Below are positions 32,375 to 41,708 of a stretch of 64,000 nt of DNA, one piece after another. Every line of letters begins with the position of its first letter. Positions within the stretch are counted from its first letter, which is position 1. The translations under genes were made by a program, and so were the position numbers. The notes beneath the pieces were generated by a model, which ran no database searches, was not told where the DNA came from, and saw only the letters and a program-made list of their open reading frames with translations. Source of the stretch: an uncultured Phycisphaeraceae bacterium (GTDB lineage Bacteria; Planctomycetota; Phycisphaerae; Phycisphaerales; UBA1924); assembly GCA_937899905.1 (NCBI GenBank), contig CALCCF010000103.1:17702-81701 (forward strand). The letters are read 5' to 3'.

Positions 32375-33229
32375 TCAGTCGACGGGCTCGAGCTCGCGCG
32401 TGCGATGCTGCATCTGGGCCTTGAGGCGTTCGAGGATGGCGCTGTGCATCTGGCTGACGCGCGATTCGGACAGTGCCAACGTCGCGCCGATCTCCTTCAT
32501 CGTCATGTTCTCGTAGTAGTACAAGATAACGATGAGCCGCTCCGACCGGCTGAGCCCCTTGGTCAGCATGTCGCGCAGGTCCTTTCGCTGCATCGTGCGG
32601 ACCGGGTTGTCGCCGCCGTCGCGCATGACCTCGAGGTCGCGGGTCTCGCCGCTATGCCCGTCGGTCGCCTTGCGCGTCATCGACATCGTCGACACGGCGC
32701 GGCTGTCACGACGGATCTTCTCGAATTCCTCTCGCCCAACGCCGAGCCGGCTGGCGATCTGGTCGTCCGTCGCTGGCTTGCCGCTCTCGGCCTCGATCGC
32801 GCGTCGTACGCCCTCAACCTTGGTCGAGCGGCTGCGCACCAGACGCGGCACCCAGTCCATCGCGCGAAGCTCGTCGAGGATCGCGCCCTGCACGCGCCGG
32901 GCGCAGTACGTCTCGAACTTCACGTTCTTGTCGAGCTGGAACGCCGAGATCGCGCCCATCAGGCCGAACATGCCGGCCTGCACGAGATCCTCGACATCCA
33001 CCTCGTCGGGCAGCCGGGCGTGGATGCGCTCGGCGTTGTACCGGACAATGGGCAGGTACTTTTCCCATAGGAAGTTGCGGATCTCTTCGCTCGGCTTGGA
33101 CGCGTAGAGCTTCCAGACCTCGCGGATATCCATCGCGTCGTACTTCGACACGCCCGGCGCAGAGGACTCAGACGTCGACATACGCGAACGCGAAGACCGA
33201 AACGTTGAAGACTTGAGAGCGGTCGTCAT
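32375..33229 (-). CDS. fliA: Flagellar RNA polymerase sigma factor (FliA/WhiG, sigma-28)
   Basis: A 284-residue sigma factor that directs transcription of late flagellar genes. Region 2 has LPIVRYNAERIHARLP and VEDLVQAGMFGLMGAI, region 3 KPATDDQIASRLGVG, and region 4 LSRSERLIVILYYYENMTMKEIG with the helix-turn-helix LALSESRVSQMHSAIL. The lack of region 1.1 and the insertion-free layout fit FliA/WhiG. AGGGAG six bases upstream supports the start. It is the last gene of the flagellar locus, as sigD is in Bacillus. No flgM anti-sigma gene was found in the window, so control by FlgM cannot be judged. Confidence 0.95.
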   Translation of the reverse strand: MTTALKSSTFRSSRSRMSTSESSAPGVSKYDAMDIREVWKLYASKPSEEIRNFLWEKYLPIVRYNAERIHARLPDEVDVEDLVQAGMFGLMGAISAFQLDKNVKFETYCARRVQGAILDELRAMDWVPRLVRSRSTKVEGVRRAIEAESGKPATDDQIASRLGVGREEFEKIRRDSRAVSTMSMTRKATDGHSGETRDLEVMRDGGDNPVRTMQRKDLRDMLTKGLSRSERLIVILYYYENMTMKEIGATLALSESRVSQMHSAILERLKAQMQHRTRELEPVD

Positions 33230-33325
33230 GGTCGGCTCCCTGACCCCTGTCCCATTGACTCCGAAGCGCCGAGATCTCGGGCTTCAGGCCTGGCAGCATG
33301 GTCCATCCGTGGCCACGCATTGCAG

Positions 33326-33331
33326 AGTATA
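33326..33331 (-). promoter_or_regulatory. Candidate -10 box upstream of fliA
   Basis: TATACT on the minus strand, about 97 bases before the fliA start and just beyond the end of the small membrane gene, would give fliA its own promoter. The -35 region is poor, so this is a weak call. Confidence 0.25.
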
Positions 33332-33359
33332 CAGAATACCACCACCAAACGCCAGCGTT

Positions 33360-33626
33360 TCATGCTTTCGCGGTAGAGGTTTTCTCGCTTTCTGTTGGGG
33401 AAAGCTCCGCTATCCCGCTCCGTTCACGCTCGCGCTCGACCACTCGAACGGCGACATACTCGAACACCGCGCCCGTCACATAGCCCAAAACGACACAGCA
33501 GACACTCGCAAGGAGCGCGCGCACGAGCACCGATGTGGCATCAGCGCTCGAGAAAAGTCCAGAAACCAACGCGATCGCGAAGCCGCACAGACCACTCAAG
33601 GGTCCGCAAACGCGCGAAGGCGCCAT
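33360..33626 (-). CDS. Small two-helix membrane protein between flhG and fliA
   Basis: 88 residues with hydrophobic segments at about 8-27 and 33-58, then a basic and Ser/Thr-rich cytoplasmic tail (RERERSGIAELSPTESEKTS). No family recognised. The start at 33626 avoids the longer form, whose N-terminal part overlaps flhG and is only Arg/Ala/Cys-rich. No ribosome binding site is clear; a GTG ten codons earlier is an alternative. Its place in the flagellar transcript suggests a role in flagellar placement or regulation, but this is inference from position. Confidence 0.55.
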   Translation of the reverse strand: MAPSRVCGPLSGLCGFAIALVSGLFSSADATSVLVRALLASVCCVVLGYVTGAVFEYVAVRVVERERERSGIAELSPTESEKTSTAKA

Positions 33627-33753
33627 CTGTAGCGGTTGGGACAGGGGCACGGCAACGATCCATCGGCACGGCGCACCGGCGACTCCAGCCAAAGTGCGCA
33701 ACCAATTCGAGTTGTGCGCAGCACTTGCGCAACGCCGCTCCCTCGCGGCGTGG

Positions 33754-34671
33754 CTATCGGGCTCGCATAAAGCGTGCCAAGCGGAGCCCGCGCGGACGCG
33801 TCGACCTCTTGCGGTGCGCTTCCGCTGGCTCGATCTCATCGGCAAGACGCGCGATGATCCGATCTAAGTGCTTCCAGGCCTGGGACTTGGGCGACCCGAT
33901 CGGCAGCGGACGCCGCATCCGGGCACACCGAGAAACCGCCGGGTCCTCGGGGACATGGCCGATCATCGGCAGGCCCATCGCGAGGAACTTGGCCGCAACC
34001 TCGGCGATGCGTGCATGGGCGGCCTGGGCTTCCGCTTCCGAACGAGTCCGATTTATCAACACTCTCGGCGGCTGGCTCCCGGAGGATCCGCGAAGCGATT
34101 TTACCAGGGCGTACGCATCGGCCAAAGACGCCGGGTCCGGGGTGGCCATCGCGATCGGATAGGCCGAACTCGCCAAACCCTCTCTTACCGAGGCCCCGAG
34201 GCCCGCGCCGTGGTCAACGACGACCACATCCATCGCCTGCTGCAACACATCCACGGTCTGCATGACCGCCGTCCGGGCGTCGATCATCGAGGCTTTGCCC
34301 AGCGGGCCGACCATTCCCGGAACGAAGACCACGCCTCGGGGTCCCCGAGTGCAGATCCGTCGCACCAGGTCGGCGGTCACGGTACCGCCTCGGGAGACAT
34401 GCGCGACCGCTTCGGTCAGCCGGGCCGTCGGACGCAAGCCGCAGATGAGGTCGGCATTGGCTAAACCGAGGTCGGCATCGACCAGCGCGGTCTTCAAGCC
34501 TCGAGACGCAAGCCCGATGGCGATCGAGACCGCGACTGTCGTCTTTCCGACACCGCCCTTGCCCGATGCGATCGCGATCACCGGGCAGCGCCGCGTTGGC
34601 ACTTCCGTAGGCGCCTCGCGATGCGCGATGCGCCGTAGGGCGGTCGCCTGGTCCTGCACCGCCGGCATCAC
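33754..34671 (-). CDS. flhG: Flagellar number regulator FlhG (MinD-like ATPase)
   Basis: About 305 residues. FlhG is a membrane-associated ParA/MinD ATPase that, with FlhF, sets number and place of flagella. The deviant Walker A motif SGKGGVGKTT begins at residue 37, the switch region LVDADLGLANADL follows, and VVVDHGAGLG is at the Walker B position where MinD proteins have a DxxAG form. A basic C-terminal tail (RKRSTRPRGLRLARFMRAR) may bind the membrane. The start GTG overlaps the flhF stop as GTGA; the next codon is ATG and could also be used. It follows flhF as in other bacteria. Confidence 0.93.
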   Translation of the reverse strand: MMPAVQDQATALRRIAHREAPTEVPTRRCPVIAIASGKGGVGKTTVAVSIAIGLASRGLKTALVDADLGLANADLICGLRPTARLTEAVAHVSRGGTVTADLVRRICTRGPRGVVFVPGMVGPLGKASMIDARTAVMQTVDVLQQAMDVVVVDHGAGLGASVREGLASSAYPIAMATPDPASLADAYALVKSLRGSSGSQPPRVLINRTRSEAEAQAAHARIAEVAAKFLAMGLPMIGHVPEDPAVSRCARMRRPLPIGSPKSQAWKHLDRIIARLADEIEPAEAHRKRSTRPRGLRLARFMRAR

Positions 34672-36215
34672 ACGACCGCCTCAGCGAGTGGCTCAGCGAG
34701 TGACTCCTTGGGGCTCGGCGCCCGGTCGAACGGAGGCTCTTCCGATGCCCGGTCGGGCCGCGCGTTCGCGTGAGATCCCATCAGCATCCGGGCGAGGCGA
34801 TCCGCTCTACCCGGCTCGATGTGGTCGGGCACCTCCTGCCCCGTGGTGATGAAGCTGAGCGGGAGCCCCAGCTCATGCACCATGGAAGCCATCGGACCGA
34901 CCGAATCGGCCTCGTCGACCTTCGTAAACAGCACGCGATCCGGGTTGGCCTTGGCGAATCCAGAAGCGGCCCGGCGCAACGCTGAGGCCCCAGCCGTCGA
35001 CGACAGCACGAGGTGCGTCTCGTGCGGCTTGGCGGCTTCGAGATAGGCCGAAAGCTCATCGAGCCTCTGGCCATCACGCGGCGATCGCCCAGCCGTGTCG
35101 ATCAGCACGACGTCGCAGTCCGACATCGCCCTGCATGCCGAAGCCATCTCTGCGGAGCTCATGACCACGCGCAAGGGCACGCTGATGATGCTCGCATAGG
35201 TGCGCAATTGCTCGACCGCCGCGATGCGGAACGTATCGGTCGTAATGAGCCCGACCCGCTGCCCGCGACGGAGCTTGTACGCCGCCGCCAGCTTCGCCAC
35301 GGTCGTGGTCTTACCGACCCCAGTCGGCCCAACGAGCGCGATTACCAGCGGGCCACCGTCGCTTGGGGCCCGGCTCGGTGTGGCAATGGGGACGGCGTCG
35401 GTGAACGCGCTCATCACCGTCGAACGAACGAGGCTCGAGTCCTCCAGTTCGCTCTCACTCAACGCCAGACGGACGCGACTGGCCACGTGGTCGGCCAGCT
35501 GGCGATCGACCTCGGCCTCGATCAGCTTGACATAGACGTCCGCCAATGGCTCGCCCAGCGTCGACGCCGATATTGGGCCAGCGTGCTGGGTGTGCATCAT
35601 GCGGCCGAGCAGGTGACGCAAGCTGCGAATCTCGTCGCCCACGGTTGGCTCGTGCGCATGCTCGGGCGATACAGGGGCGCTCGACCGAACCCGGAGCGCT
35701 TCGCCCGCGGCCGGTTCGGTCGAGTCATCCAGCGCGGGTGACGGCCGACCCTCCGGCACATCAGGTTTCGCAACCGTGATGGGCTCTGGAGCCATCACCG
35801 GGGGCTTCGCTGCGGATGCCAGCGCGGTATACCGCTCCAGCAACGCTTTGCGGTGCTGGGGCGACGTCGGGTCGGCCGTAGCTGGCTCGTCCCTTGTTGC
35901 GCCCGGCTCTCGTCGCGCTCGTCGGGCATCCGCAGCCGAATCGCGCGTTGGGCTGGCGGCCGAACGCGTACGGATCCCAGGAGAGCCAGACTCCGATCGG
36001 GCAGGCCGGCGTTTGGCCGATTCGCCACGCTGTCGATCTCGCACGACCGAAGCCGGCGACGCGGTCACCTCGACGACAGGCCGGCCACCAAAGCCAAACA
36101 GCCCGCCGACCTTGTAGTTCCGCGTGTGCAGGATGATCGCGTCGCGGCCCAGCTCCCGCTGAACGGCGTCGATGGCATCCGCCATGGAACGAGCACGATA
36201 CGTCCGGATGCCCAT
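34668..36215 (-). CDS. flhF: Flagellar biosynthesis GTPase FlhF (SRP-type)
   Basis: 515 residues. FlhF is a signal-recognition-type GTPase that places the first flagellar basal body, usually at the pole. The N-terminal basic domain begins IRTYRARSMADAIDAVQREL, followed by a long low-complexity Arg/Ala/Pro/Ser linker (about 60-200). The NG domain has G1 LVGPTGVGKTTT near 293-304, DTAGRSPRD and LFTKVDEADS. The start at 36215 matches the family N-terminus and has GGAGGG upstream; the frame is open to 36371 but the added part is unlike FlhF. It overlaps flhG and lies 130 bases after flhA, which may leave room for an extra promoter. Confidence 0.94.
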   Translation of the reverse strand: MGIRTYRARSMADAIDAVQRELGRDAIILHTRNYKVGGLFGFGGRPVVEVTASPASVVRDRQRGESAKRRPARSESGSPGIRTRSAASPTRDSAADARRARREPGATRDEPATADPTSPQHRKALLERYTALASAAKPPVMAPEPITVAKPDVPEGRPSPALDDSTEPAAGEALRVRSSAPVSPEHAHEPTVGDEIRSLRHLLGRMMHTQHAGPISASTLGEPLADVYVKLIEAEVDRQLADHVASRVRLALSESELEDSSLVRSTVMSAFTDAVPIATPSRAPSDGGPLVIALVGPTGVGKTTTVAKLAAAYKLRRGQRVGLITTDTFRIAAVEQLRTYASIISVPLRVVMSSAEMASACRAMSDCDVVLIDTAGRSPRDGQRLDELSAYLEAAKPHETHLVLSSTAGASALRRAASGFAKANPDRVLFTKVDEADSVGPMASMVHELGLPLSFITTGQEVPDHIEPGRADRLARMLMGSHANARPDRASEEPPFDRAPSPKESLAEPLAEAVV

Positions 36216-36345
36216 CGCCCTCCGTGGCTCCTTTTGGCTCCCCAGGGAGCAAATCCGGCGGGCCTCCTGCCCACCGCTCGGTCGACCGAAGTATCGGCCC
36301 GTGCTCGCGGTCTCGGCGAGTTTTTGCCCCCACACCATCAGGCGA

Positions 36346-38472
36346 CTAGCCGGCCTGCGCGACCGCCGCACCGGACGCTTCGGCCGGCGGCCTTACGAGG
36401 CCCACCGCATTGAGCTCGATCTTCTGGTCAACCTCGTTGTAGCCGAGTACCGCGACGCCTGGCAGCCGCGGCTCCATGATCTGGAACAGCACCGCCCTGA
36501 CGGTGGGCGAGGCCAACAGAACGGGCGAGCGCCCCGCGCTGACAACCGGCTCGAGCGCCTTTGAGATCTGCTCGGCCACGGTGTTCGTCACGCCAGCCGG
36601 CATGGTCAGCGTTGTACTCTCTGTAGTACGATCGATATAGCTGCTCACAAGATCTTCCATCGCTGGGTCGACGGTGGCGCATGTCAGCACGACGCGGCCA
36701 TCGCCCTCGTCCACCGCGTACTGGTGACAGATCGCTCGACGCAGCCCGTTGCGGACGTACTCGGTCAGCACATCGATGTCCTTACTCTTGCCGCCCCAGT
36801 CGGCCAGCACCTCGAGGATGGTCTCCATGTCCCGCACGGGCACGCGCTCGCGCAGGAGGTTCTGCAAGACGTGTTGGAGGTCCGCCAGCTTCACCGGGCC
36901 GGCCAGAGCCTCCTCGACCAGCTTGGGCGCCCGCTCCTTCACGCCCTCGATCAGGTTGCTGACCTCCTCGCGAGTGAGCAATTCGCTCGCGTGGGCCTTG
37001 ACAACCTCGGTCAGGTGCGTTGTCAGCACGCTCGTCGCGTCGACGACCGTGTAGTTCATCGACTCGGCCCGCATGCGCATGTCGGGCGTGATCCACCACG
37101 CGTCGAGGCCGAACGCGGGCTCGGTCGTCGCTTCTCCTTCGAGCCTGCCGTTGGCGATGCCCGGGTCCATCGCCAGGAGCTGATCGGGACGGGTCTCGCC
37201 TCGCGCCACATCGGCCCCGCGAATGCGAACGCGGTAGTGCGTCGGCGGCAGTTGGAGGTTGTCGCGGATACGCACCGGCGGCATCACGAAGCCGGTGTCG
37301 AGCGCAAGCTGGCGGCGCACGGCCGAAATGCGCTCGAGCAGGTCGTTGCCGTCGCCGGTGCCCACCAAGGGCACCAGGGCCTGGCCAACCTCCAACTCGA
37401 GCAAATCGACCTTCAAGAGCGTCTCCACGGCCGGGGGTGCCGGTGGCGGCGCGGGCGGGGGTGGTGGCGGTGGCTTCACGGCCCGGCTCATGGCAAAGGC
37501 GATGCCGCCCAACCCAACCGACGTTGCCAGCAGCGGGATCGCCGGCAGCCCGGTGAACGCCAGCACGAACAAGAAGCCCGAGGTAATGAACAGGCCCTTG
37601 GGCTGGCTGAACACCTGGCCGGTCAGCTCGGTGCCAAGCTCGCCCTTGTCCCCCGAGCGCGTCACGATAAGGGCCGCCGCGATCGCGATGATGAACGAGG
37701 GGATCTGGCTCGTGAGTCCATCACCGATCGTCAGCCGGCTGAACGTCTCGGCCGTCTGCGCCGCGGGCCAGCCACGCTCGAGCGCCCCAACAGCGAACCC
37801 ACCGGCGATGTTCACGCCCGTGATCACGATGCCCGCGATGGCATCGCCGCGAACGAACTTGCTGGCACCGTCCATCGCGCCGAAGAAGTCGGCCTCTCGG
37901 CGGATCTCTTCGCGACGCTCGCGCGCCTCGCCCTCGGAGATGATCCCCGCGTTCAGATCGGCGTCGATCGCCATCTGCTTGCCGGGCATGGCATCGAGCG
38001 TGAACCGCGCGGCGACCTCGCTGATGCGTGTGGCTCCCTTGGTGATGACCAAGAACTGTACAGCCACGAGGATCAGGAAGATCACGACACCAACAAACAG
38101 CGAATCGCCCGCGACGAAGTTGCCGAACGCCTCGATGACCTGCCCCGCCACGCCGAGCGCCTCTTCTGGCGTGCTCGCGTCGGCGGTCAGGATCAGTCGC
38201 GTAGAAGCGATGTTCAGCACGAGGCGGAACATCGTGACGCCCAGCAGCAGTGACGGGAACACGCTGAACTTCAGCGGCCGATCCATGTACAGGACCGTCA
38301 GCAGCACGACCACCGACAGCGACACGTTGGCCGAGATCATGAGGTCGAGCATCACCGGCGGCAACGGCACGATGAGCACCGCCAGCAGCGCGACGAACCC
38401 GATGGGCACGATGATGCCGCGCCACTTCGCCAGCGACTCCAGCCGAGCCAGGATGCCGTCGCCCGCTGCCAT
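36346..38472 (-). CDS. flhA: Flagellar type III export gate protein FlhA
   Basis: A 708-residue inner-membrane component of the flagellar export gate. The N-terminal half (to about residue 330) has eight membrane helices with the family block SVFPSLLLGVTMFRLVLNIA, and the conserved FHIPEP-family segment PGKQMAIDADLNAGII that joins the proton channel. The cytoplasmic domain (from about 370) forms the nonameric ring that binds chaperone-substrate complexes. A proline-rich linker (PPPPPPAPPPAPP) precedes it. The start overlaps the flhB stop by one base (TGATG). Confidence 0.97.
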   Translation of the reverse strand: MAAGDGILARLESLAKWRGIIVPIGFVALLAVLIVPLPPVMLDLMISANVSLSVVVLLTVLYMDRPLKFSVFPSLLLGVTMFRLVLNIASTRLILTADASTPEEALGVAGQVIEAFGNFVAGDSLFVGVVIFLILVAVQFLVITKGATRISEVAARFTLDAMPGKQMAIDADLNAGIISEGEARERREEIRREADFFGAMDGASKFVRGDAIAGIVITGVNIAGGFAVGALERGWPAAQTAETFSRLTIGDGLTSQIPSFIIAIAAALIVTRSGDKGELGTELTGQVFSQPKGLFITSGFLFVLAFTGLPAIPLLATSVGLGGIAFAMSRAVKPPPPPPPAPPPAPPAVETLLKVDLLELEVGQALVPLVGTGDGNDLLERISAVRRQLALDTGFVMPPVRIRDNLQLPPTHYRVRIRGADVARGETRPDQLLAMDPGIANGRLEGEATTEPAFGLDAWWITPDMRMRAESMNYTVVDATSVLTTHLTEVVKAHASELLTREEVSNLIEGVKERAPKLVEEALAGPVKLADLQHVLQNLLRERVPVRDMETILEVLADWGGKSKDIDVLTEYVRNGLRRAICHQYAVDEGDGRVVLTCATVDPAMEDLVSSYIDRTTESTTLTMPAGVTNTVAEQISKALEPVVSAGRSPVLLASPTVRAVLFQIMEPRLPGVAVLGYNEVDQKIELNAVGLVRPPAEASGAAVAQAG

Positions 38473-39590
38473 CAGTCGTCAACCCCCGCGCCCAGCGAGT
38501 CGCCCGCGGCCGCCCCCACGGCCTCGGCCTGGCGATTGTCGATCCGGTACACGTACGCCAGCACCTCGGCGACCGCCTCGTAGTGCTCGGGGCTGATGGC
38601 CTGCCCGACATCGACACCCCGGTAGAGCGCGCGAGCGAGCGGCGGACGCTCGACGACCGGCACGCCATGCGTGCGCGCAACCTCGCGGATCTTCAGCGCG
38701 ACGTAGTCGGCTCCCTTGGCTACGACCTCGGGCGCCGCCATAGTCTTCGAATCGTACTTCAGCGCTACGGAGAAGTGCGTCGGATTCGTCACCACGACGT
38801 CGGCGTTGGGCACGTCCTGCTGCACGCGCTGCATCGCGATCTCTCGCGCCACGCGCGAGCGACGCTGCTTCATCTCCGGATCACCGTCCATCGACTTCTG
38901 CTCTTCTTTGACCTCCTGCTTGGTCATCTTGTTGTCGTAGCGGTGCTGCCACTTCTGGTACTTCAAGTCGGCGAAGCCGATGATCAGCAGCGCGAGCAGC
39001 ATCCACGCGACGAGCTCGATCATCGCTCGCAGCGCCACGATGGTGCCGGTCCGAAGATCCGAGTGCGGTAGCTGGCCCAGCGCCGGCAGCCACCGCATCA
39101 CCACAATCACCACAACGATGGTGATCAGGATCACCTTCGTGAAATCCATGATGAACTTCACCCAGCCCTTGGGACCCATCACGCGCTTGAAGCCCGCGAC
39201 CGGGTTCAAACGATCGAGCTTGGGTGTCAGAGCCTCGGGCGAGAGCGCGAAACCAACCTGCACGACCTGCGACAACGCGGCGACCAAGAACATGAGCAGC
39301 ATCGTCGGCACCAGGATGACGGTGGCCCGGCCGCCGAGCCAGACCAGGATGGCCGTGATATCGCCAACCACCACCTGCCGGCCCGGCGCACTGCCACCGA
39401 GCACATCGCGCATAACGCCGAACATCATGCCCGTCGCCAGCAGACCGAACGCCAGCAGCAGGATCGCCGCCCCGGCCATCATGACCACGGCCCCGAAGTC
39501 CTGGCTCCGGCCCACCTGGCCGCGCTCGCGCGCCTTCTTCAGCTTCTGTGCGGTTGGTTCCTCGGTCCGCTCACCGGGGTCATCAGCCAT
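38472..39590 (-). CDS. flhB: Flagellar type III export switch protein FlhB
   Basis: A 372-residue protein with four membrane helices and a cytoplasmic domain. It self-cleaves in N269-P270-T271-H272 (DVVVTNPTHFSVAL), switching export from hook to filament proteins when FliK signals. The cytoplasmic part also holds the conserved GADYVALKIREVA block. The N-terminus EEPTAQKLKKARERGQV is standard. The start overlaps the end of fliR by eight bases on the same strand. Confidence 0.97.
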   Translation of the reverse strand: MADDPGERTEEPTAQKLKKARERGQVGRSQDFGAVVMMAGAAILLLAFGLLATGMMFGVMRDVLGGSAPGRQVVVGDITAILVWLGGRATVILVPTMLLMFLVAALSQVVQVGFALSPEALTPKLDRLNPVAGFKRVMGPKGWVKFIMDFTKVILITIVVVIVVMRWLPALGQLPHSDLRTGTIVALRAMIELVAWMLLALLIIGFADLKYQKWQHRYDNKMTKQEVKEEQKSMDGDPEMKQRRSRVAREIAMQRVQQDVPNADVVVTNPTHFSVALKYDSKTMAAPEVVAKGADYVALKIREVARTHGVPVVERPPLARALYRGVDVGQAISPEHYEAVAEVLAYVYRIDNRQAEAVGAAAGDSLGAGVDD

Positions 39591-40410
39591 CGCCTACCCC
39601 CGTTGTCACCGAGTCTTGCCCAGGCTCGCCGAGCGTCCGGGCCCACGAGAAGATCTGTTCGAACGCCTCGACGATCCCCTCGCCCGCGACCTCGCCGATC
39701 GCAAAGATCGCCACCGTGATCACACCCAGCCCCATGACGATCTGGATCGCGAAGCCGATGGTCATGATGTTGATCTGTGGGACCGTGCGCATCAGCACGC
39801 CCATCGCCAGGCTGATGAGCGTGCCCATGAGCAGCACCGGCATCGCGATGCGCAGGCCGATGACGAACGCCGCGTCGGTCATCGCCGCCATGAGCTGGAT
39901 CGGCGCGACATCGAGCCACGCCATGCCCGGCGGCAGCGTCTCGAAGGTCTGCATGACCGCGAGCACCATGTGCTCGAGCCCGCCCATCTGCACGAAGATT
40001 GCCAGTCCCATCAGGTACAGCAACTGGCCAATGACCTCCGACTGCGCGTCGAACTCGGGGTTAAACACCTGGGCAAGCGCAAGGCCCATCTTGTAGCTAA
40101 TGATGCTGCCCGCGACCTGGATCGCCACCAGCGGCAGCGTCGCCAGCATGCCGATGGCCAGCCCGATCAGCACCTCGGCCAGCAGCACCATCGCGAGCGA
40201 GCCGATCTCCAGCGGCGGCGTCTCGATGCCCGCCGACGCAACCGCTGGGTACAACGCGACCGTCAACATCACGAGCAGCAGCACGCGGAACTGCCGCATG
40301 AGCAGCCGGCTGGCCAGCACGGGCGCAAACAAGAACAACCCGCTCAGCCGCGCAGCCACAAGCCAGAACGGCATCAGGTTCTCGAAGATGGCCACCAGCG
40401 CCGGATCCAC
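39583..40410 (-). CDS. fliR: Flagellar export gate protein FliR
   Basis: A 275-residue membrane protein with six hydrophobic segments, part of the FliPQR entry pore. The N-terminus FLVAARLSGLFLFAPVL is typical (R and G in the first helix), and the block FNPEFDAQSEVIGQLLYLMGL is conserved. Position between fliQ and flhB matches the usual order. It overlaps flhB by eight bases and follows fliQ by 20 bases. Confidence 0.95.
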   Translation of the reverse strand: MDPALVAIFENLMPFWLVAARLSGLFLFAPVLASRLLMRQFRVLLLVMLTVALYPAVASAGIETPPLEIGSLAMVLLAEVLIGLAIGMLATLPLVAIQVAGSIISYKMGLALAQVFNPEFDAQSEVIGQLLYLMGLAIFVQMGGLEHMVLAVMQTFETLPPGMAWLDVAPIQLMAAMTDAAFVIGLRIAMPVLLMGTLISLAMGVLMRTVPQINIMTIGFAIQIVMGLGVITVAIFAIGEVAGEGIVEAFEQIFSWARTLGEPGQDSVTTGVGDG

Positions 40411-40430
40411 CGCCCGCCCCCTTGCGCTGG

Positions 40431-40688
40431 TTAGAACAGCTTGAACATCTCAACCGCGAACGCCACGAGCTGACCCACCATCCACGGCAGCAGCAGCAAC
40501 GCCACGACGATCATGCCCAGGATCTTGGGCACGAACGACAGCGTCTGGTCCTGGATCGATGTCAGCGACTGGAACAGGCTCACGATCAACCCGATGATCA
40601 CACCGACGACGAGGATCGGCCCTCCAACGCGCAGCGTCAGCAACAGGACATCGCGCACGAGCTCGATGAGCCAGTCCTTCCCACCCAT
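40431..40688 (-). CDS. fliQ: Flagellar export gate protein FliQ
   Basis: An 85-residue protein with two membrane helices. The sequence VLLLTLRVGGPILVVGVIIG and the block FQSLTSIQDQTLSFVPKI are diagnostic. It is a helical-hairpin subunit of the FliPQR pore. It starts 3 bases after fliP. Confidence 0.96.
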   Translation of the reverse strand: MGGKDWLIELVRDVLLLTLRVGGPILVVGVIIGLIVSLFQSLTSIQDQTLSFVPKILGMIVVALLLLPWMVGQLVAFAVEMFKLF

Positions 40689-40691
40689 GCG

Positions 40692-41708
40692 CTACGCCCC
40701 CCATCCGCTCGGCAAGACCGAGGGCCAGAACGACAGGTTCGCCATCAGGGGAGGCACGAGCACCATCCCCTCGCCCGCCGCCCGCGAGACGTGCTCGCTC
40801 AATCGCTCGAGTTGGCCCTCCAGCACGAAGCTCTCCAGCAACGACCCGGCGAGCAGCTGCCATCCGTCGGCCAGCACGAACAGCAACAGCTTGAACGGCA
40901 GGCTGATGAGCACCGGGGGCAGCATCATCATGCTCATCGAGATCAGCACGCTCGCGATCACCATGTCAATGATCAAGAACGGCAGGTAGATCCGGAAGCC
41001 CATCAGGAACGCGACCTTCAACTCGCTGAGCATGTACGCGGGCACCAACTCGGCCATGCCCACATCCGCTCGCGTTAGCGTGCTCGGATCGCTGACATCA
41101 TGCCCCCGATACTCCATGATGGTCAGCAGGCTCGGCCAGTTGTTCGTCGCCTCGATCTGGTCGAACATGAAGTCGCGCAGCGGCCTGGCACCCGCATCCC
41201 AGAGCTGCTCGTAATCGGTGATCTGGCCCTGCTCATAGGGAACGATCGCCTCGTCGTAGATGCGCCCGATCGTGGGCGTCATGATGAACAGCGTCAGGAA
41301 CAGTGCCAACGCCAGCAGCACTTGGCTCGGCGGTACGGTCTGCGTACCAAGCGCTTGCTTGAGCAAGCCCAGAACGATGATGATGCGGATGAACGAGGTC
41401 GTCATCAGCATGATCGACGGCACCAACGTGATGACCGTCAGCACGAGCAGGATGCTCACCGCCGCGCTGATGCCCGGCCGCTGCCCCTGCGCATCGGGCG
41501 GAAGCACGTCGGCTGCTGCTCCGAGCACCGAGAGCGGGTTCGGACCGCCGTCCTGGCCCTCGAGGGCTCGACCAAGCTCGCGAGCGCTCGCCGGCGCTGT
41601 TGCCTCGGCCGTGGGCGCGACCATCGGCGGCCCCATGATCTCTTGAGCCTGCACGCTACAGGCCAGCAGCCCGATCACCAACACGAACGTGGCAACCACC
41701 CGGCTCAC
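40692..41708 (-). CDS. fliP: Flagellar export gate protein FliP, with long cleavable N-terminus
   Basis: A 338-residue pore subunit, longer than E. coli FliP (245). The first 21 residues are a signal peptide (ending SVQAQ); an Ala/Pro-rich periplasmic stretch of about 60 residues follows. The core has MTTSFIRIIIVLGLLKQALG, the second block FLMGFRIYLPFLIIDMVIAS and the end SLPFKLLLFVLADGW. A C-terminal extension of about 45 residues is present. FliP is normally made with a signal peptide; the long linker is less usual. It overlaps fliO as ATGA. Confidence 0.95.
   Translation of the reverse strand: MSRVVATFVLVIGLLACSVQAQEIMGPPMVAPTAEATAPASARELGRALEGQDGGPNPLSVLGAAADVLPPDAQGQRPGISAAVSILLVLTVITLVPSIMLMTTSFIRIIIVLGLLKQALGTQTVPPSQVLLALALFLTLFIMTPTIGRIYDEAIVPYEQGQITDYEQLWDAGARPLRDFMFDQIEATNNWPSLLTIMEYRGHDVSDPSTLTRADVGMAELVPAYMLSELKVAFLMGFRIYLPFLIIDMVIASVLISMSMMMLPPVLISLPFKLLLFVLADGWQLLAGSLLESFVLEGQLERLSEHVSRAAGEGMVLVPPLMANLSFWPSVLPSGWGA

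Noticed and set aside
36291..36298. Sigma-28 -10 box GCCGATAC before flhF
   Set aside because: The box fits, but no TAAA lies at 14-16 bases upstream, and flhF is not usually a sigma-28 target.
36724..38253. A 509-codon frame opposite flhA
   Set aside because: Antisense to a clear FlhA gene; rich in His, Arg and Asp without hydrophobic pattern.
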